Source: JBFELO01 sp041552055 (GTDB taxonomy: Bacteria; Acidobacteriota; Thermoanaerobaculia; Thermoanaerobaculales; Sulfomarinibacteraceae). Taken from it: 29,635 nucleotides of DNA. How positions within the stretch are numbered: position 1 is the first letter of the stretch; every line of letters begins with the position of its first letter. The DNA is taken from NCBI GenBank assembly GCA_041552055.1, contig JBFELO010000051.1, forward strand, positions 1-29,635, given 5' to 3'. The notes under the pieces were generated by a model. The model was not told the origin of the DNA and did no database searches. It saw only the letters and a program-made list of their open reading frames with translations. Of this stretch, positions 14,692 to 23,398 are shown piece after piece. The translations under genes and the position numbers were made by a program.

Positions 14692-16182
14692 ATGGCAGAC
14701 CTTTACCAGATCCGTACCGAGCCGGAGGAGCCGCTCGACTGCCTCTACATCCTGCAGGGCAGCAACAGCGATCCGGTCGGGAGCCTCGAGTTTTCCGCCA
14801 AAGAGCGCAAGGCACTGAGAGCGAAGGCAAAAGCACTCGCACCCCGGGGAGAAGAGGGCGAGCTCATATCCGGCGAATGCCCACTTCCGCTGGCCCACCG
14901 AGTCACCTTCGTCGGCATCGGCGAGGAAGGCGAACTCACCCACTCCAAGCTCCGCACCACGCTCACTCGTCTGATGAAGCAGGCGACCAAGAACCGGGAG
15001 TATCAGATCGCGCTCGCGATCCCGTTGCGCGTGCACGGACTCACCCACGCCGAGTCGCGCCTGTTCGCTCTGCGGGAGGCGTCGATAGCCGACTACACCT
15101 TCGACCACTTCAAGTCGAAGAAAAACGAGTTCGACAAAATCGACGGCCTCCACATCGTCCCCCTCGCCGGCGAGTCCGAGGAGGAGCTCGAGGAGCGACT
15201 CAACTCGGTGCGCATGCTGCGCACCTCGATCCAGCTCACCCGCGACCTCGCGAACCGACCTGCGAATGACTTGACACCCGAGGGACTCGCAGCCGCCGCG
15301 AAGGACATGTGCGACGATGTCGGCGGACTGCGCATCACCGTCCTCGGTATCAAGGAGCTACAGAAGGAGAAGATGGGCGGCATCCTCGGCGTCTCGCAGG
15401 GGTCGGCGGAGGAACCTCGGCTGATCGTGCTCGAGCATCGGCCGAAGAAACCCAAGAAGTCGGTGGTGCTCGTGGGCAAGGGCGTCACGTTCGACTCCGG
15501 CGGCATCTCCCTCAAGCCAGCGAAGGGCATGGAGGAGATGAAGTTCGACATGTCCGGCGCGGCAACGGTTGTCGGCGTGATGCGCGCGGTCGCCCAGCTC
15601 GAGCTGCCGCTCAAGGTGGTGGGTCTGATACCCACCGCCGAGAACATGCCCTCCGGCACCGCCCTCAAACCGGGCGACATCATCACCTGCGCCAACGGCA
15701 AGACGGTCGAGGTCGACAACACTGACGCCGAGGGGCGGCTGCTACTGGCAGACGCCCTGCACTACGCGGAGCGCTTCAACCCCGACATCATTCTGGACTT
15801 CGCCACCCTCACGGGCGCGTGCGTGGTCGCCCTCGGCCATGAGGCGGCCGGCGCCATGGGCAACGACGACGAGCTGCTCAACACCCTGCGCAAGATCGGC
15901 GAAAACGTCGGGGAGCGGGTGTGGCCGTTGCCGCTGTACGAGGAGTACACCAGCTACCTCAAAAGTGAATGGGCCGACTTCAAGAACGCCGGTGGCCGCT
16001 GGGGCGGCGTGGTCACCGCCGGCACGTTCCTGAAACAGTTCGTCCCCGACAAGGTGGCGTGGGCACATCTCGACGTGGCCGGCGTCGCCAACCACGACAA
16101 GGAGCACAACGGGCTGCCCAAGGGTGCGTCGGGCTTCGGAGTGGTCCTCACCGTGGCCTTCCTCGAGCACCTGCTGAAGTAG
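14692..16182 (+). CDS. pepA: Cytosol (leucyl) aminopeptidase, M17 family
   Basis: This 496-residue enzyme cleaves N-terminal amino acids from peptides using two metal ions. The M17 signature NTDAEGRL is intact at 343-350, and the metal/catalytic set can be read directly: K263 and D268 (VGKGVTFDSGG), D286 (KFDMSGA), D345 and E347. R349 is the expected bicarbonate-binding residue. The N-terminal non-catalytic domain (about 1-165) is present, so the protein is full length. The start is ATG at 14692; ggagg lies 13 nt upstream, a slightly long spacing. A rho-independent-type hairpin follows the stop. Some PepA proteins also bind DNA at recombination sites; nothing here tests that. Confidence 0.97.
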   Translation: MADLYQIRTEPEEPLDCLYILQGSNSDPVGSLEFSAKERKALRAKAKALAPRGEEGELISGECPLPLAHRVTFVGIGEEGELTHSKLRTTLTRLMKQATKNREYQIALAIPLRVHGLTHAESRLFALREASIADYTFDHFKSKKNEFDKIDGLHIVPLAGESEEELEERLNSVRMLRTSIQLTRDLANRPANDLTPEGLAAAAKDMCDDVGGLRITVLGIKELQKEKMGGILGVSQGSAEEPRLIVLEHRPKKPKKSVVLVGKGVTFDSGGISLKPAKGMEEMKFDMSGAATVVGVMRAVAQLELPLKVVGLIPTAENMPSGTALKPGDIITCANGKTVEVDNTDAEGRLLLADALHYAERFNPDIILDFATLTGACVVALGHEAAGAMGNDDELLNTLRKIGENVGERVWPLPLYEEYTSYLKSEWADFKNAGGRWGGVVTAGTFLKQFVPDKVAWAHLDVAGVANHDKEHNGLPKGASGFGVVLTVAFLEHLLK

Positions 16183-16205
16183 GGCGCGAGACGAAAACAG
16201 AGTCG

Positions 16206-16229
16206 ACGCGCCGACGCGGGTCGGCGCGT
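16206..16229 (+). terminator. Hairpin terminator after pepA
   Basis: A perfect 10-bp stem (acgcgccgac / gtcggcgcgt) with a gcgg loop lies 23 nt after the pepA stop and is followed by a weak T-containing stretch (tctcgttt). It sits before the DusB-like gene and may reduce read-through. Confidence 0.65.
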
Positions 16230-16250
16230 TCTCGTTTGGACCTTTTCGAG

Positions 16251-17396
16251 ATGCACTCCGCCGCCGTGCGATCGATCCCGCCGGTCCGCATCGGACCGCT
16301 CCAGGTGTCACCACCGGTGGTGCTGGCGCCGATGGCCGGGGTGACCAACTACCCGTTCCGCTCGCTCTGCCGGCGGTTCGGCGCCGCGCTCTACGTGAGC
16401 GAGATGATCACCGCTCGACCGCTGGTGGAGGGTCGCCAGCAGACTCTCAAGCTCGCCGACTTCGGACCCGACGAGTGGCCGCGCAGCCTGCAGCTGTACG
16501 GCGTCGACCCTTGGTACGTGGGCGAGGCGGTCAAGCGGCTGGCAGCCGAGGGCAGGGTCGACCACATCGATCTCAACTTCGGCTGTCCGGTACGCAAGGT
16601 CACCCGCAAGGGCGGCGGCGCCGCGATTCCCGCCAAACCGCGACTTCTGAGAAACATCGTACGGGCCGCGGTGGCAAGCGCCGGCCACGTACCGGTCACC
16701 ATCAAGGTCCGCATGGGACTCGACGACGACCTCCTCACCTTCCTGGAGTCGGGAAGAATCGCCGAGGACGAGGGATGTGCGGCGGTCACCCTGCACGCCC
16801 GGACGGCAGCCCAGCTGTACGACGGTACGGCGCGGTGGCAGGCGATCGCCGAGCTCAAGGGGGCGCTGACATCGATCGCGGTGATCGGCAACGGCGACAT
16901 CTGGACTGCCGAAGACGCTGTAAGCATGATGCAATCCACAGGTTGCGACGGGGTTGCGGTGGGCCGCGGTTGTCTCGGCCGGCCGTGGCTGTTTCGCGAC
17001 CTCGCCGACGCATTCGGCGGTCGCCAACCGCAGCCGGCTCCTGATTTCGGGGAGGTCGCGGGAATCATGCTGGACCACGCCAGAGATTTGGTGGAGTGGT
17101 TCGACGAGCGGTCCGCCATGCGGTCGTTCCGCAAGCACGCCGCCTGGTACACGAAGGGGTTCCGGGGCAGCGCCCGGCTGCGCGACCGGCTGATGAGGAT
17201 CTCGACGCTGGCGGATCTGGAGCGGATCCTGGCCGACATCGACCGCGACGAACCCTATCCGCCGAGCGCCTTGCGTGCTCGCCGCGGCAAGCGAAGTGGA
17301 ACCCAACGGGTGGCGCTGCCCCCCGGTTTTCTCGACGACCCGGACGACGCCACTCCTCCCGGCGTCGAGGCCGAGGATCCTGTCTCCGGCGGATGA
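16251..17396 (+). CDS. dusB: tRNA-dihydrouridine synthase, DusB-like
   Basis: This FMN-dependent enzyme reduces uridines in the tRNA D-loop. Visible motifs: LAPMAGVTNYPFR at the N-terminus of the TIM barrel (FMN binding, about 25-37); NFGCPVRKVTRKGGG with catalytic Cys112; TIKVRMG with Lys152; LHAR with His182; VIGNGDI; and GVAVGRGCLGRPWLF for the FMN phosphate. A C-terminal helical domain follows (RSFRKHAAWYTKGF...), then a ~45-residue low-complexity tail rich in Pro/Asp. The frame is open far upstream into pepA, but homology begins at the ATG at 16251, giving 381 residues. No clear Shine-Dalgarno sequence is present. The stop overlaps a possible ATG of the next frame. Confidence 0.95.
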   Translation: MHSAAVRSIPPVRIGPLQVSPPVVLAPMAGVTNYPFRSLCRRFGAALYVSEMITARPLVEGRQQTLKLADFGPDEWPRSLQLYGVDPWYVGEAVKRLAAEGRVDHIDLNFGCPVRKVTRKGGGAAIPAKPRLLRNIVRAAVASAGHVPVTIKVRMGLDDDLLTFLESGRIAEDEGCAAVTLHARTAAQLYDGTARWQAIAELKGALTSIAVIGNGDIWTAEDAVSMMQSTGCDGVAVGRGCLGRPWLFRDLADAFGGRQPQPAPDFGEVAGIMLDHARDLVEWFDERSAMRSFRKHAAWYTKGFRGSARLRDRLMRISTLADLERILADIDRDEPYPPSALRARRGKRSGTQRVALPPGFLDDPDDATPPGVEAEDPVSGG

Positions 17397-17413
17397 ACTC
17401 AACCCGGATGCGC

Positions 17414-17419
17414 TACCCT
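17414..17419 (+). promoter_or_regulatory. Candidate -10 element 6 nt before the porin gene
   Basis: TACCCT is followed by ggcgcg and GTG at 17426. The spacing matches the other leaderless-type starts in this window, but no -35 was found. The element lies just after the DusB-like stop, so read-through from that gene is an alternative. Confidence 0.3.
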
Positions 17420-17425
17420 GGCGCG

Positions 17426-18934
17426 GTGAATTCAACAAGTTGGAAGGAACCGTGGCCGCCGGTCGGCAGAACGTACCGCATGGTCATCGCCTTCTTGGTG
17501 GTGGCATTGGCGCTCGCGATCAGCGCACCGGCCGGAGCTCAGGTCGTTCCGGCCGCGCCGCCACCCGCAGCCGACTCCACCCCGGTTCCCTCGTCGACGC
17601 CTGATCCGGTGTCCGAGGCTGAGGCGGACGGCGCGGGAGCACCGGTTGACGAGCAGGAGATGCCGGAGGCCCGAGACGACGCCGTTCCTGAGGAAGAAGA
17701 GGAGGCGTCGTCCGACAGAATCAGATATCGAGATCCCCTCGACATCAAAGAGGAACCTCTGAAGCTGAAGTGGAACAACTTCCTCAAGGGACTCCGCGGC
17801 ATCACGCAGTACTCGCTGTTCGACAACCAGCTCCGCTTCCGGCTCGGCTTTCGGCTCCAGGCCGACGGCACCCTGGTCAGACCTTCGAGCGACCTCGAAG
17901 CTGCTCTCGGCGACATGCCCAACGGAGTGGACTTCCGGAGATTCCGGTTGTTCGCCGAGGGCATTCTCAGAAAGATGTACTTCCGGGTCGAGTTCGACTT
18001 CGCGGCCGACGCCGGCTTCAAGTCGGTCTATCTCGAGGGCCGGGAAGGCGGTCTCGAGATATGGGGCCACCTGCTCGGCAAGTTCCGTTACGGTCAGTTT
18101 CAGGAGCCGTTCAGCCTCGAACAGAACGTAAGCTCCTTCGACACCTCCTTCGTCGAGATCTCCATGCCGATCACCACGATCGCCCCGGGCAACAACATCG
18201 GCGCCATGGTCTACGACGCGTCGAAGAACCGGAAGTTCACCTGGGCGGCCGGCGCGTTCTCGTGGGGCCAGGAGGCCAACGACAACGCCTCCACCTCGTT
18301 GCTCTCTCTCACAGGACGGTTCGGCTATCAGCCGGTGGCTCGCCACGACGGAGGCACGATCTTTCACGTCGGGTTCTCAGTGAGCTCGAGGACACCGACC
18401 AGCGACAGGGTCCGGTACGAGGCCCGCCCGGAGGCACGTTTCGTGGCGCCTTTCGCCGACACGGGCGACTTCCCGGCCAGCAGAAACAACCTGCTCGGCC
18501 TCGAGGCGGCGTGGAAGAACGGCAGCATGTGGGCCCAGGCCGAGTGGATCAGCGCCCGTGTTTCCTCGGCCGAGACCGGTGACCCGCACTTCGAAGGGAT
18601 CGCGATTCAGACCGGGTACTTCCTGACTGGGTTTTCTCGGCCTTGGGACAACCTGTGGGGCGTCTGGGGTCGGGTCCGCCCCGAGCAGAACTACCACTGG
18701 GGCAACCCGTTCAAGAGAGCGAGCGGCGGCGTCTGGGAGGTCGCCGGCAGATTCTCGACGGTCGACCTGACCGACGGACTGGCGGAAGGTGGAACCGTGC
18801 GCAACCTCACACTCGGTGTCAACTGGTACCTCAGCACTACCACGAAGCTGCAGGCCAACTGGATCCACTCGAGGGTCGAAGACACGGGTCACGCCAACAT
18901 CTGGGTATTTCGCTTCCAGTACGCGATCAAGTAG
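17426..18934 (+). CDS. Outer-membrane porin of the phosphate-selective OprO/OprP family
   Basis: An N-terminal signal peptide (MVIAFLVVALALAISAPAGAQ, beginning at about residue 19) precedes a Pro/Ser/Asp/Glu-rich linker of about 60 residues. The beta-barrel follows, with alternating hydrophobic strands: RRFRLFAEGILRKMYFRVEFDFA, YGQFQEPFSLEQNVSS and FTWAAGAFSWGQ. These strands and the APG-NN-GAMVYD turn are typical of the porin O/P family. The C-terminus ends in an aromatic-containing strand (IWVFRFQYAIK). Substrate specificity cannot be read; phosphate or polyphosphate is only the name-giving case. Possible starts are ATG 17393 (overlapping the DusB-like stop), GTG 17426 and ATG 17480. I chose 17426 because of the TACCCT signal and because it leaves Arg residues ahead of the hydrophobic core, but this is uncertain. 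Confidence 0.85.
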   Translation: MNSTSWKEPWPPVGRTYRMVIAFLVVALALAISAPAGAQVVPAAPPPAADSTPVPSSTPDPVSEAEADGAGAPVDEQEMPEARDDAVPEEEEEASSDRIRYRDPLDIKEEPLKLKWNNFLKGLRGITQYSLFDNQLRFRLGFRLQADGTLVRPSSDLEAALGDMPNGVDFRRFRLFAEGILRKMYFRVEFDFAADAGFKSVYLEGREGGLEIWGHLLGKFRYGQFQEPFSLEQNVSSFDTSFVEISMPITTIAPGNNIGAMVYDASKNRKFTWAAGAFSWGQEANDNASTSLLSLTGRFGYQPVARHDGGTIFHVGFSVSSRTPTSDRVRYEARPEARFVAPFADTGDFPASRNNLLGLEAAWKNGSMWAQAEWISARVSSAETGDPHFEGIAIQTGYFLTGFSRPWDNLWGVWGRVRPEQNYHWGNPFKRASGGVWEVAGRFSTVDLTDGLAEGGTVRNLTLGVNWYLSTTTKLQANWIHSRVEDTGHANIWVFRFQYAIK

Positions 18935-19197
18935 GCCCCCACCCGCCCCATCGTTCTTCGTCTTCGTCTCGCAATCGTCATGGTTGTCTCAGTCGCTTCG
19001 ACCGTCTGACACCCGATGCGCCGTCTCCCAAGCGCGCTCCCCGAGGTTGCCCCCATTGACAATGTTGGGGCCCAATGGCCTCGCCGGAGCCGTTGGCGCT
19101 GCTCCCAACATTGTCAAAGACGGCACGCCCGCACGAGGCGCTGTCGTCAGCCTGCCGCCATTCGTGTCGAACATCTGACACCAGAGGCGATCTCCAC
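18935..19197. repeat. Hairpin repeat element, copy 1
   Basis: This is one of two related elements (the other is at 27351-27596). The core is a 14-bp perfect inverted repeat: ttgacaatgttggg (19056-19069) and cccaacattgtcaa (19104-19117). The right arm and the next ~20 bp are the same in both copies. The core is bounded by degenerate direct repeats (19004-19028, 19172-19195; consensus near ctgacacccgatgcgcc), about 169 bp apart. Upstream is a shared ttcgtcttcgtc tract. No coding capacity is evident. Confidence 0.75.
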
Positions 19198-19230
19198 GCC
19201 ACGGTCGGCAGTCCAGCGCGGGGTTGCCGC

Positions 19231-19540
19231 CCACAGATCACGCAGATTAGAAAAGGTCGAAGACAGCAAACCGCAGATAGCGCAGATAGACGCTGATCCC
19301 CGACCCGCCCTCCAGAATCACAGAAACACGAAGACTCAAAAAAGACAATCTCAAACTGATGGCCGACGGCGCCAGCCCATCCCGTTCCCTCTCTGTGTAC
19401 CTGTGATCCTTACGGCTGGGAGGGGGATCTGTGTGATCCGTGGGCCGTGTTTTACCATCTGCGTTCATCTGCGTGATCTGCGGTTTCTCTTCCAGTCGGG
19501 CGGGGGCTTTGTATCTTTGTGCCTTCGTGGTTCGCTGTTC
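19231..19540. repeat. Composite inverted array of intergenic modules
   Basis: A cgcagat-type module at 19268-19297 and its inverted copy at 19457-19486 agree at about 25 of 30 positions. Outside or between them are a further single unit (19231-19248), the tcgtgtttc/cttcgtggtt module in both orientations (19313-19345 and 19507-19536) and a G-rich linker (gtcgggcggggg). The arrangement would fold into a long imperfect hairpin. There is no gene in this stretch, which belongs to the 677-bp gap 18935-19611. Confidence 0.7.
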
Positions 19541-19599
19541 CTGCCCGACCGCACCTGCCGATGAGATGGGGATCACCGCTGTCGGCCTCCAAATTGATG

Positions 19600-19605
19600 C
19601 ATAAT
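19600..19605 (+). promoter_or_regulatory. Candidate -10 element 6 nt before the 19612 gene
   Basis: CATAAT is followed by cgagac and the ATG at 19612. It matches five of six bases of TATAAT. No -35 is evident and no Shine-Dalgarno sequence precedes the ATG, consistent with a leaderless mRNA. Confidence 0.4.
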
Positions 19606-19611
19606 CGAGAC

Positions 19612-20577
19612 ATGAGAGAGCAATCGCTGCTGTGCCTTGGTGACCACTATCCCGAAGAACCGTTGGCAGATCCGCAGCGTGGGGCGAGCACCAACACATA
19701 CCTGCTCGCCCTTCTAGTGCTCGCCGCGATCGTGGCGCTCGCGATCGTTTTCTCCGGGGGCCGAGGGGGAGACTCCGAAGAGGCGGATTCGGCTCGCTCG
19801 GCGGGGGCCGTCGTGCTCGCGACCGCCGAGCGCCTGGATCCGGCACTGTACCGGGGCCACATCGAGGCCCTCGAATCGGCGCTCTACCGGCAGGAGACTG
19901 CCGACGTCAACGACGCCCGACACATCCACCATTCGGCGCGACGGCTCGCGGACGCGGTGGCCGACGAGGGCGAACCTGCCGGCCTGGTGGCCTCACGCGC
20001 GATCACGGACTTCGCGGACGGCATCCTCCAACCCGACGACGTCGGGTTCGCGACCCTCGACCTGCCGGCCACCAGAAATCGATGGACCGGACTGCGTGAT
20101 CGCGTGTTCCGGTCGGCCGACTGGTTCGTCGGCGGTGCGGCGTCGGGCCCGACCGTGCGCACCGGGCCAGACACTAGGGAAGCGTCCGTCAACGATCTGC
20201 GACGTCTGGTCGAGACGGTGACCGACCTCATCAACTCCGGGCGTGGCGAGACCGGCTACTTCGGCGAGATCGGCGTCGACGTCGAGGAGATGTCACGCGA
20301 GGCGGAGAGCCTTCGCGAGGATTGGGAGGAGTGGGCCCGAGGCTGGTCGAAACGGGTCGAGTACGTGGCGGCGGCACTCCCGGTTCGAACGGCGCCCGAC
20401 GCCCCTGCCGAGCTGGTGGAAGCCCACCGGCAGCTGGCCACCGCCGTTCACCAACTGCGCCTTCTCGCGATGGCGGACAGTGCATCCGGCGTGCCCTCGC
20501 GGGCCGAACGCCAGCGTTACTTCGACTCGGCCGACAGTGCGGTGGAGAGCGCCCGTTCTTTTCTCACGAATCTTTGA
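19612..20577 (+). CDS. Unknown single-pass membrane protein
   Basis: I do not recognise this 321-residue protein. A short cytoplasmic N-terminus (MREQSLLCLGDHYPEEPLAD) is followed by one strongly hydrophobic TM helix (about 29-48, YLLALLVLAAIVALAIVFSGG). The rest is a charged, mostly helical extracytoplasmic region containing repeated Glu/Asp/Arg/Ala stretches and a conserved-looking EEWARGWSKRVEYVAAALP segment. The absence of a signal-peptidase site suggests it stays anchored. The frame continues upstream into repeat DNA, but the ATG at 19612 is the first start followed by protein-like composition. It lies about 110 bp before another envelope protein gene on the same strand; shared function is possible but unproven. 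Confidence 0.7.
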   Translation: MREQSLLCLGDHYPEEPLADPQRGASTNTYLLALLVLAAIVALAIVFSGGRGGDSEEADSARSAGAVVLATAERLDPALYRGHIEALESALYRQETADVNDARHIHHSARRLADAVADEGEPAGLVASRAITDFADGILQPDDVGFATLDLPATRNRWTGLRDRVFRSADWFVGGAASGPTVRTGPDTREASVNDLRRLVETVTDLINSGRGETGYFGEIGVDVEEMSREAESLREDWEEWARGWSKRVEYVAAALPVRTAPDAPAELVEAHRQLATAVHQLRLLAMADSASGVPSRAERQRYFDSADSAVESARSFLTNL

Positions 20578-20632
20578 GCCAGCTCCGAGCCTCGGATCGG
20601 TAACGCACGATACCGGGCGCCACGGGATCGTC

Positions 20633-20638
20633 TAAGAT
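20633..20638 (+). promoter_or_regulatory. Candidate -10 element of the 20687 gene
   Basis: TAAGAT lies about 48 nt before the ATG at 20687. The gene also has a strong ggaggg (20674-20679), 7 nt from its ATG, so it would have a conventional leader. No convincing -35 was found. Confidence 0.3.
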
Positions 20639-20686
20639 GTGTCTCGAATCGAGGTAAACGTCCGACGTTCTTCGGAGGGAATCGAG

Positions 20687-21148
20687 ATGAAACACATTGT
20701 GAGTCTGCTCTGCCTCGTCGTGCTGGTGCTCGCCGTGCCTGCCTCGGCCCAGGTGCGCGACGAGACCGTGCTCACCTACGAGGTCATTCAAACCGAACGC
20801 GAGAGTCTCGTGCTGGACGCACTCGACCTTACCGCCGATCAGCGGGCCGCTATGGTGCCGATCTTCGATGAGTATCTCGAGGCGATGGGACGGATCGACG
20901 CCAAGCGGGTCGCTCTGATCAAGGAGTTCCTCGCCAAGTACAAGAGCATCTCCGACGACGATGCCGCCGCGCTCCTGGAGAAGGTGACCGCGATCTCGCA
21001 GAAGGAGCTGGACGTGCGCCGGAAGTACCTCGAGAAGTTCGGCGAGGTTCTGCCGCCGCGCAAGGTGTTGCGCCTCTGGCAGGTCGAGAACAAGCTCGAC
21101 ACCATCATCGAAGCCCATCTGGTCAAGGACATCCCGCTGGCTCGGTGA
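20687..21148 (+). CDS. Small exported helical protein of unknown function
   Basis: The 153-residue protein begins with a clear Sec signal peptide (MKHIVSLLCLVVLVLAVPASAQ). The mature part is almost entirely helical and charged. LDLTADQRAAMVPIFDEYLEAM resembles the LTxxQ-type segment of Spy/CpxP-like periplasmic proteins. Its C-terminal VLPPRKVLRLWQVENKLD resembles small exported proteins I have seen only as hypothetical. A chaperone-like or metal-response role would be a guess. The start is set by ggaggg 7 nt upstream. It converges with the GPW-family gene at 21276, separated by a nested inverted repeat. Confidence 0.75.
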   Translation: MKHIVSLLCLVVLVLAVPASAQVRDETVLTYEVIQTERESLVLDALDLTADQRAAMVPIFDEYLEAMGRIDAKRVALIKEFLAKYKSISDDDAAALLEKVTAISQKELDVRRKYLEKFGEVLPPRKVLRLWQVENKLDTIIEAHLVKDIPLAR

Positions 21149-21194
21149 CGAAACACGGTCGCCGCATCTCTTTTCGGAGCTACTGCTGGCATTG

Positions 21195-21263
21195 TCCCGT
21201 CTCCGTGCCCGACGTGAACGCTGAGTCTTCGTCGGGCACTCGGATGCGGGTACGGAAACGGGA
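21195..21263. repeat. Nested CCGT-rich inverted repeat between convergent genes
   Basis: The outer arms are tcccgtctccgt (21195-21206) and acggaaacggga (21252-21263), with one mismatch. The inner arms are gcccgac (21207-21213) and gtcgggc (21231-21237), perfect. It lies between the stops of convergent genes at 21148 and 21276, so it could terminate both transcripts, although it lacks a T tract. It belongs to the CCGT-rich module family. Confidence 0.65.
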
Positions 21264-21275
21264 GAATCCGAACCC

Positions 21276-23375
21276 TCAACCCGAGCTCTCTGCGGCGGAG
21301 GCACCTGGATTGAAGGTCTCGACCCGTTCCTCGCCGCGCCGGCGCGCCTCGGCGTCCTCCTCGATCGTGTCCCGGCCTGCTACGTTCGATCCGTCGGTCG
21401 ACTCGGATGACGCGGACCGTGCGCTTCCGGATGGCGGCTGCGCCTCCTTCCACGAACCACCCTCCCGCCGCTCCCAGTTCCCGTCGTCGGTCTGGCGGTA
21501 GACGATGCCCGCACGGTCCGAGTACACATTGTTGGCCTGGCTGCTCGCCCGTTTCGTCGGCTGCGGTTCACTGTCGACGGCGTCCGGTATCACCCGCGCG
21601 GCGTTGAACGGTCGTGCATACACGTCGTACCTCGGGACCGCGGTCGGTCCACCCGAGTCGTACCTCGTGGGAAACGGATCGACGTACGTCGGGCCCCCGT
21701 AATAGCCGCCACCCGGGTAGGGATAGTACCCTCCGACCCCCCACCACCCGCCACCCCACGGGCTGCCCCAGGTCGAGACACCGACGCCGATCGTGAACCG
21801 CCCGGTCGACCACCCGACGCCGAAGCCCCACGCGCCGGTGTAGGCGTTGTACATCGAGTGGAATCCCCAGGTCGACGATCTCGGATAGTAGGTCTCACCG
21901 TGCCAGCCGGGGTAGTACCAGCCCGTGCCGTACACCGTGCAGCCGTCGTAGTAGTAGCTGCCAAGATAACCAGACGTGTAGCCCACGTGCACCACCTCGG
22001 GGGCGGCGTCATAGACGTGGACGTAGGTGACATTGTGGTTGGGGTTGGAGGGAGGAATGTCGTAGATGGCATCCGGGATCTCGGTGGCCACACGCCACGG
22101 CCCGGTCGGTCTCTCGGAGACGTACCATACGCCTGTTTCACAGCAGTAATAGGCGTCGCCGGCCTTGATCACCTGTGAAACGGTGTTCACCGCGTACTGC
22201 AGGTCGGTACCTTCGATGTCCTCGAACGTCGCCCTGCCGTTGTACTTCACCTTGATCGTGGCATCGACCGCGACCGCGGCGGTCTGCGGGATCTGGGCGT
22301 CCAAGACCGCCTCGCGGGCCTCCTGGGTCCCCGCCACGTGGACCCTGACCCCGCCGACCGGCGAGTCTGCAGGGATGTCGCCGAAGCTCGGCGGTACTTG
22401 ATCCTGCGGCACGAATCGCCACGGGCCGTCGGTTGACTGACCGCCATACCATCGCCCCGAGAGCACCACGTAGATCATGCCGGACGTCTCGACGCGGAGC
22501 ACGGCCGTGTTCGCATTGCTCATGTACTCGAGGCCCAGACCCTCGATCTCCGCCCACTCCGGCTCGCCGTCCGTCACGATCAGCTCGCTGGGTTCGGTGA
22601 CCACGATGACCTCTGGGGCTGTCCCGCCAGCGCGGTTGCGCACAGTGCTCTCGCGCAGCTCCTCGGGGATCTGGAACTTCACCGTCGACGGAATCGCGCG
22701 GGTGACCGACCAGGGGCCGAGGGCGTCTTTCGACCGGTACCAGAGCTCACCGCCGCCGTACAGGTAGTAGAGCTCGCCACGCGTGTCGTACAGGATCGGG
22801 AACGGTGAGTTGGCGACGTGCAGGATGTCGTGCTTCTGACCCCGAAGCCATGGGTTCTTGCGAAGCTCCGGTTCGCCGTCGATCGATACCAGCACCGCCG
22901 GCGTGGCAGACCACAGGATCGCGGGCGGATCGTGCTTGAGTCCGTCCACCGACGGATTGTTTTCGATCATCTCGAGGCTGGCGATGAACCGGTCGAGGGA
23001 GATCTCGAGATCCCACCTTGGAATCTCGCGCTCGAGCAGTCGGGCGAGCTTCTCCTTGCCCTCGTCGCTCGCTTCCGGGAACCGCACGTCGGGCACCTCG
23101 ACCGAGTCGATGCGGACGGTCCGCGCCGCCCGATCGACCTCCAGTCGCGCCGAGATCCAGACGGCGCCGAACGCCGGTCCCGGGACTGCGGGTCCCACCA
23201 CCGACACTGCAGCTCTGCTCTGGAGGTCGTTGCCGTCCATACCATCCACCTGCGGCTGGTACAGCGTGACGGTCCATCCCCCCTCGGCGTCGATCTCGAC
23301 CGGCCACCCGATCTCCCCCGCAAACGCCAGAGGGGCGACGAGCAGAACCATGAGGATCCCTATTCGCACTGGCAT
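21276..23375 (-). CDS. Exported Trp-rich 'GPW' repeat protein, paralog 1
   Basis: This 699-residue protein has a Sec signal peptide (MPVRIGILMVLLVAPLAFAG) and three units of about 75-100 residues. Each unit has a 'DGEP' start, an aromatic strand with a WY pair and a GPW turn followed by IP (WYRSKDALGPWSV; RWYGGQSTDGPWRFV; VWYVSERPTGPWRVATEIP). After the third unit come PSNPNHNVTYVHVYD and a Gly/Tyr/Trp-rich region (YTSGYLGSYYYDGCTVYGTGWYYP, written here in part). The tail has NNVYSDRAGIVYRQ and W/R motifs. Databases label similar proteins 'carbohydrate-binding family V/XII'; I would treat that label as unproven. The ATG at 23375 has aggggaa just upstream. The frame runs open to 24020, but that part is repeat DNA. 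It is a tandem duplicate of the gene at 23686. Confidence 0.85.
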   Translation of the reverse strand: MPVRIGILMVLLVAPLAFAGEIGWPVEIDAEGGWTVTLYQPQVDGMDGNDLQSRAAVSVVGPAVPGPAFGAVWISARLEVDRAARTVRIDSVEVPDVRFPEASDEGKEKLARLLEREIPRWDLEISLDRFIASLEMIENNPSVDGLKHDPPAILWSATPAVLVSIDGEPELRKNPWLRGQKHDILHVANSPFPILYDTRGELYYLYGGGELWYRSKDALGPWSVTRAIPSTVKFQIPEELRESTVRNRAGGTAPEVIVVTEPSELIVTDGEPEWAEIEGLGLEYMSNANTAVLRVETSGMIYVVLSGRWYGGQSTDGPWRFVPQDQVPPSFGDIPADSPVGGVRVHVAGTQEAREAVLDAQIPQTAAVAVDATIKVKYNGRATFEDIEGTDLQYAVNTVSQVIKAGDAYYCCETGVWYVSERPTGPWRVATEIPDAIYDIPPSNPNHNVTYVHVYDAAPEVVHVGYTSGYLGSYYYDGCTVYGTGWYYPGWHGETYYPRSSTWGFHSMYNAYTGAWGFGVGWSTGRFTIGVGVSTWGSPWGGGWWGVGGYYPYPGGGYYGGPTYVDPFPTRYDSGGPTAVPRYDVYARPFNAARVIPDAVDSEPQPTKRASSQANNVYSDRAGIVYRQTDDGNWERREGGSWKEAQPPSGSARSASSESTDGSNVAGRDTIEEDAEARRRGEERVETFNPGASAAESSG

Positions 23376-23398
23376 TCGGTTTCCCCTACCCGCCAATA

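Noticed and set aside
15969..16250. N-terminal extension of the DusB-like protein into pepA
   Set aside because: It overlaps pepA coding sequence and a terminator hairpin, and homology to Dus begins at 16251.
18935..19200. CRISPR-like array because of spaced direct repeats
   Set aside because: Only two degenerate repeats about 169 bp apart per copy, the spacer is the same hairpin in both loci, and no cas genes are present.
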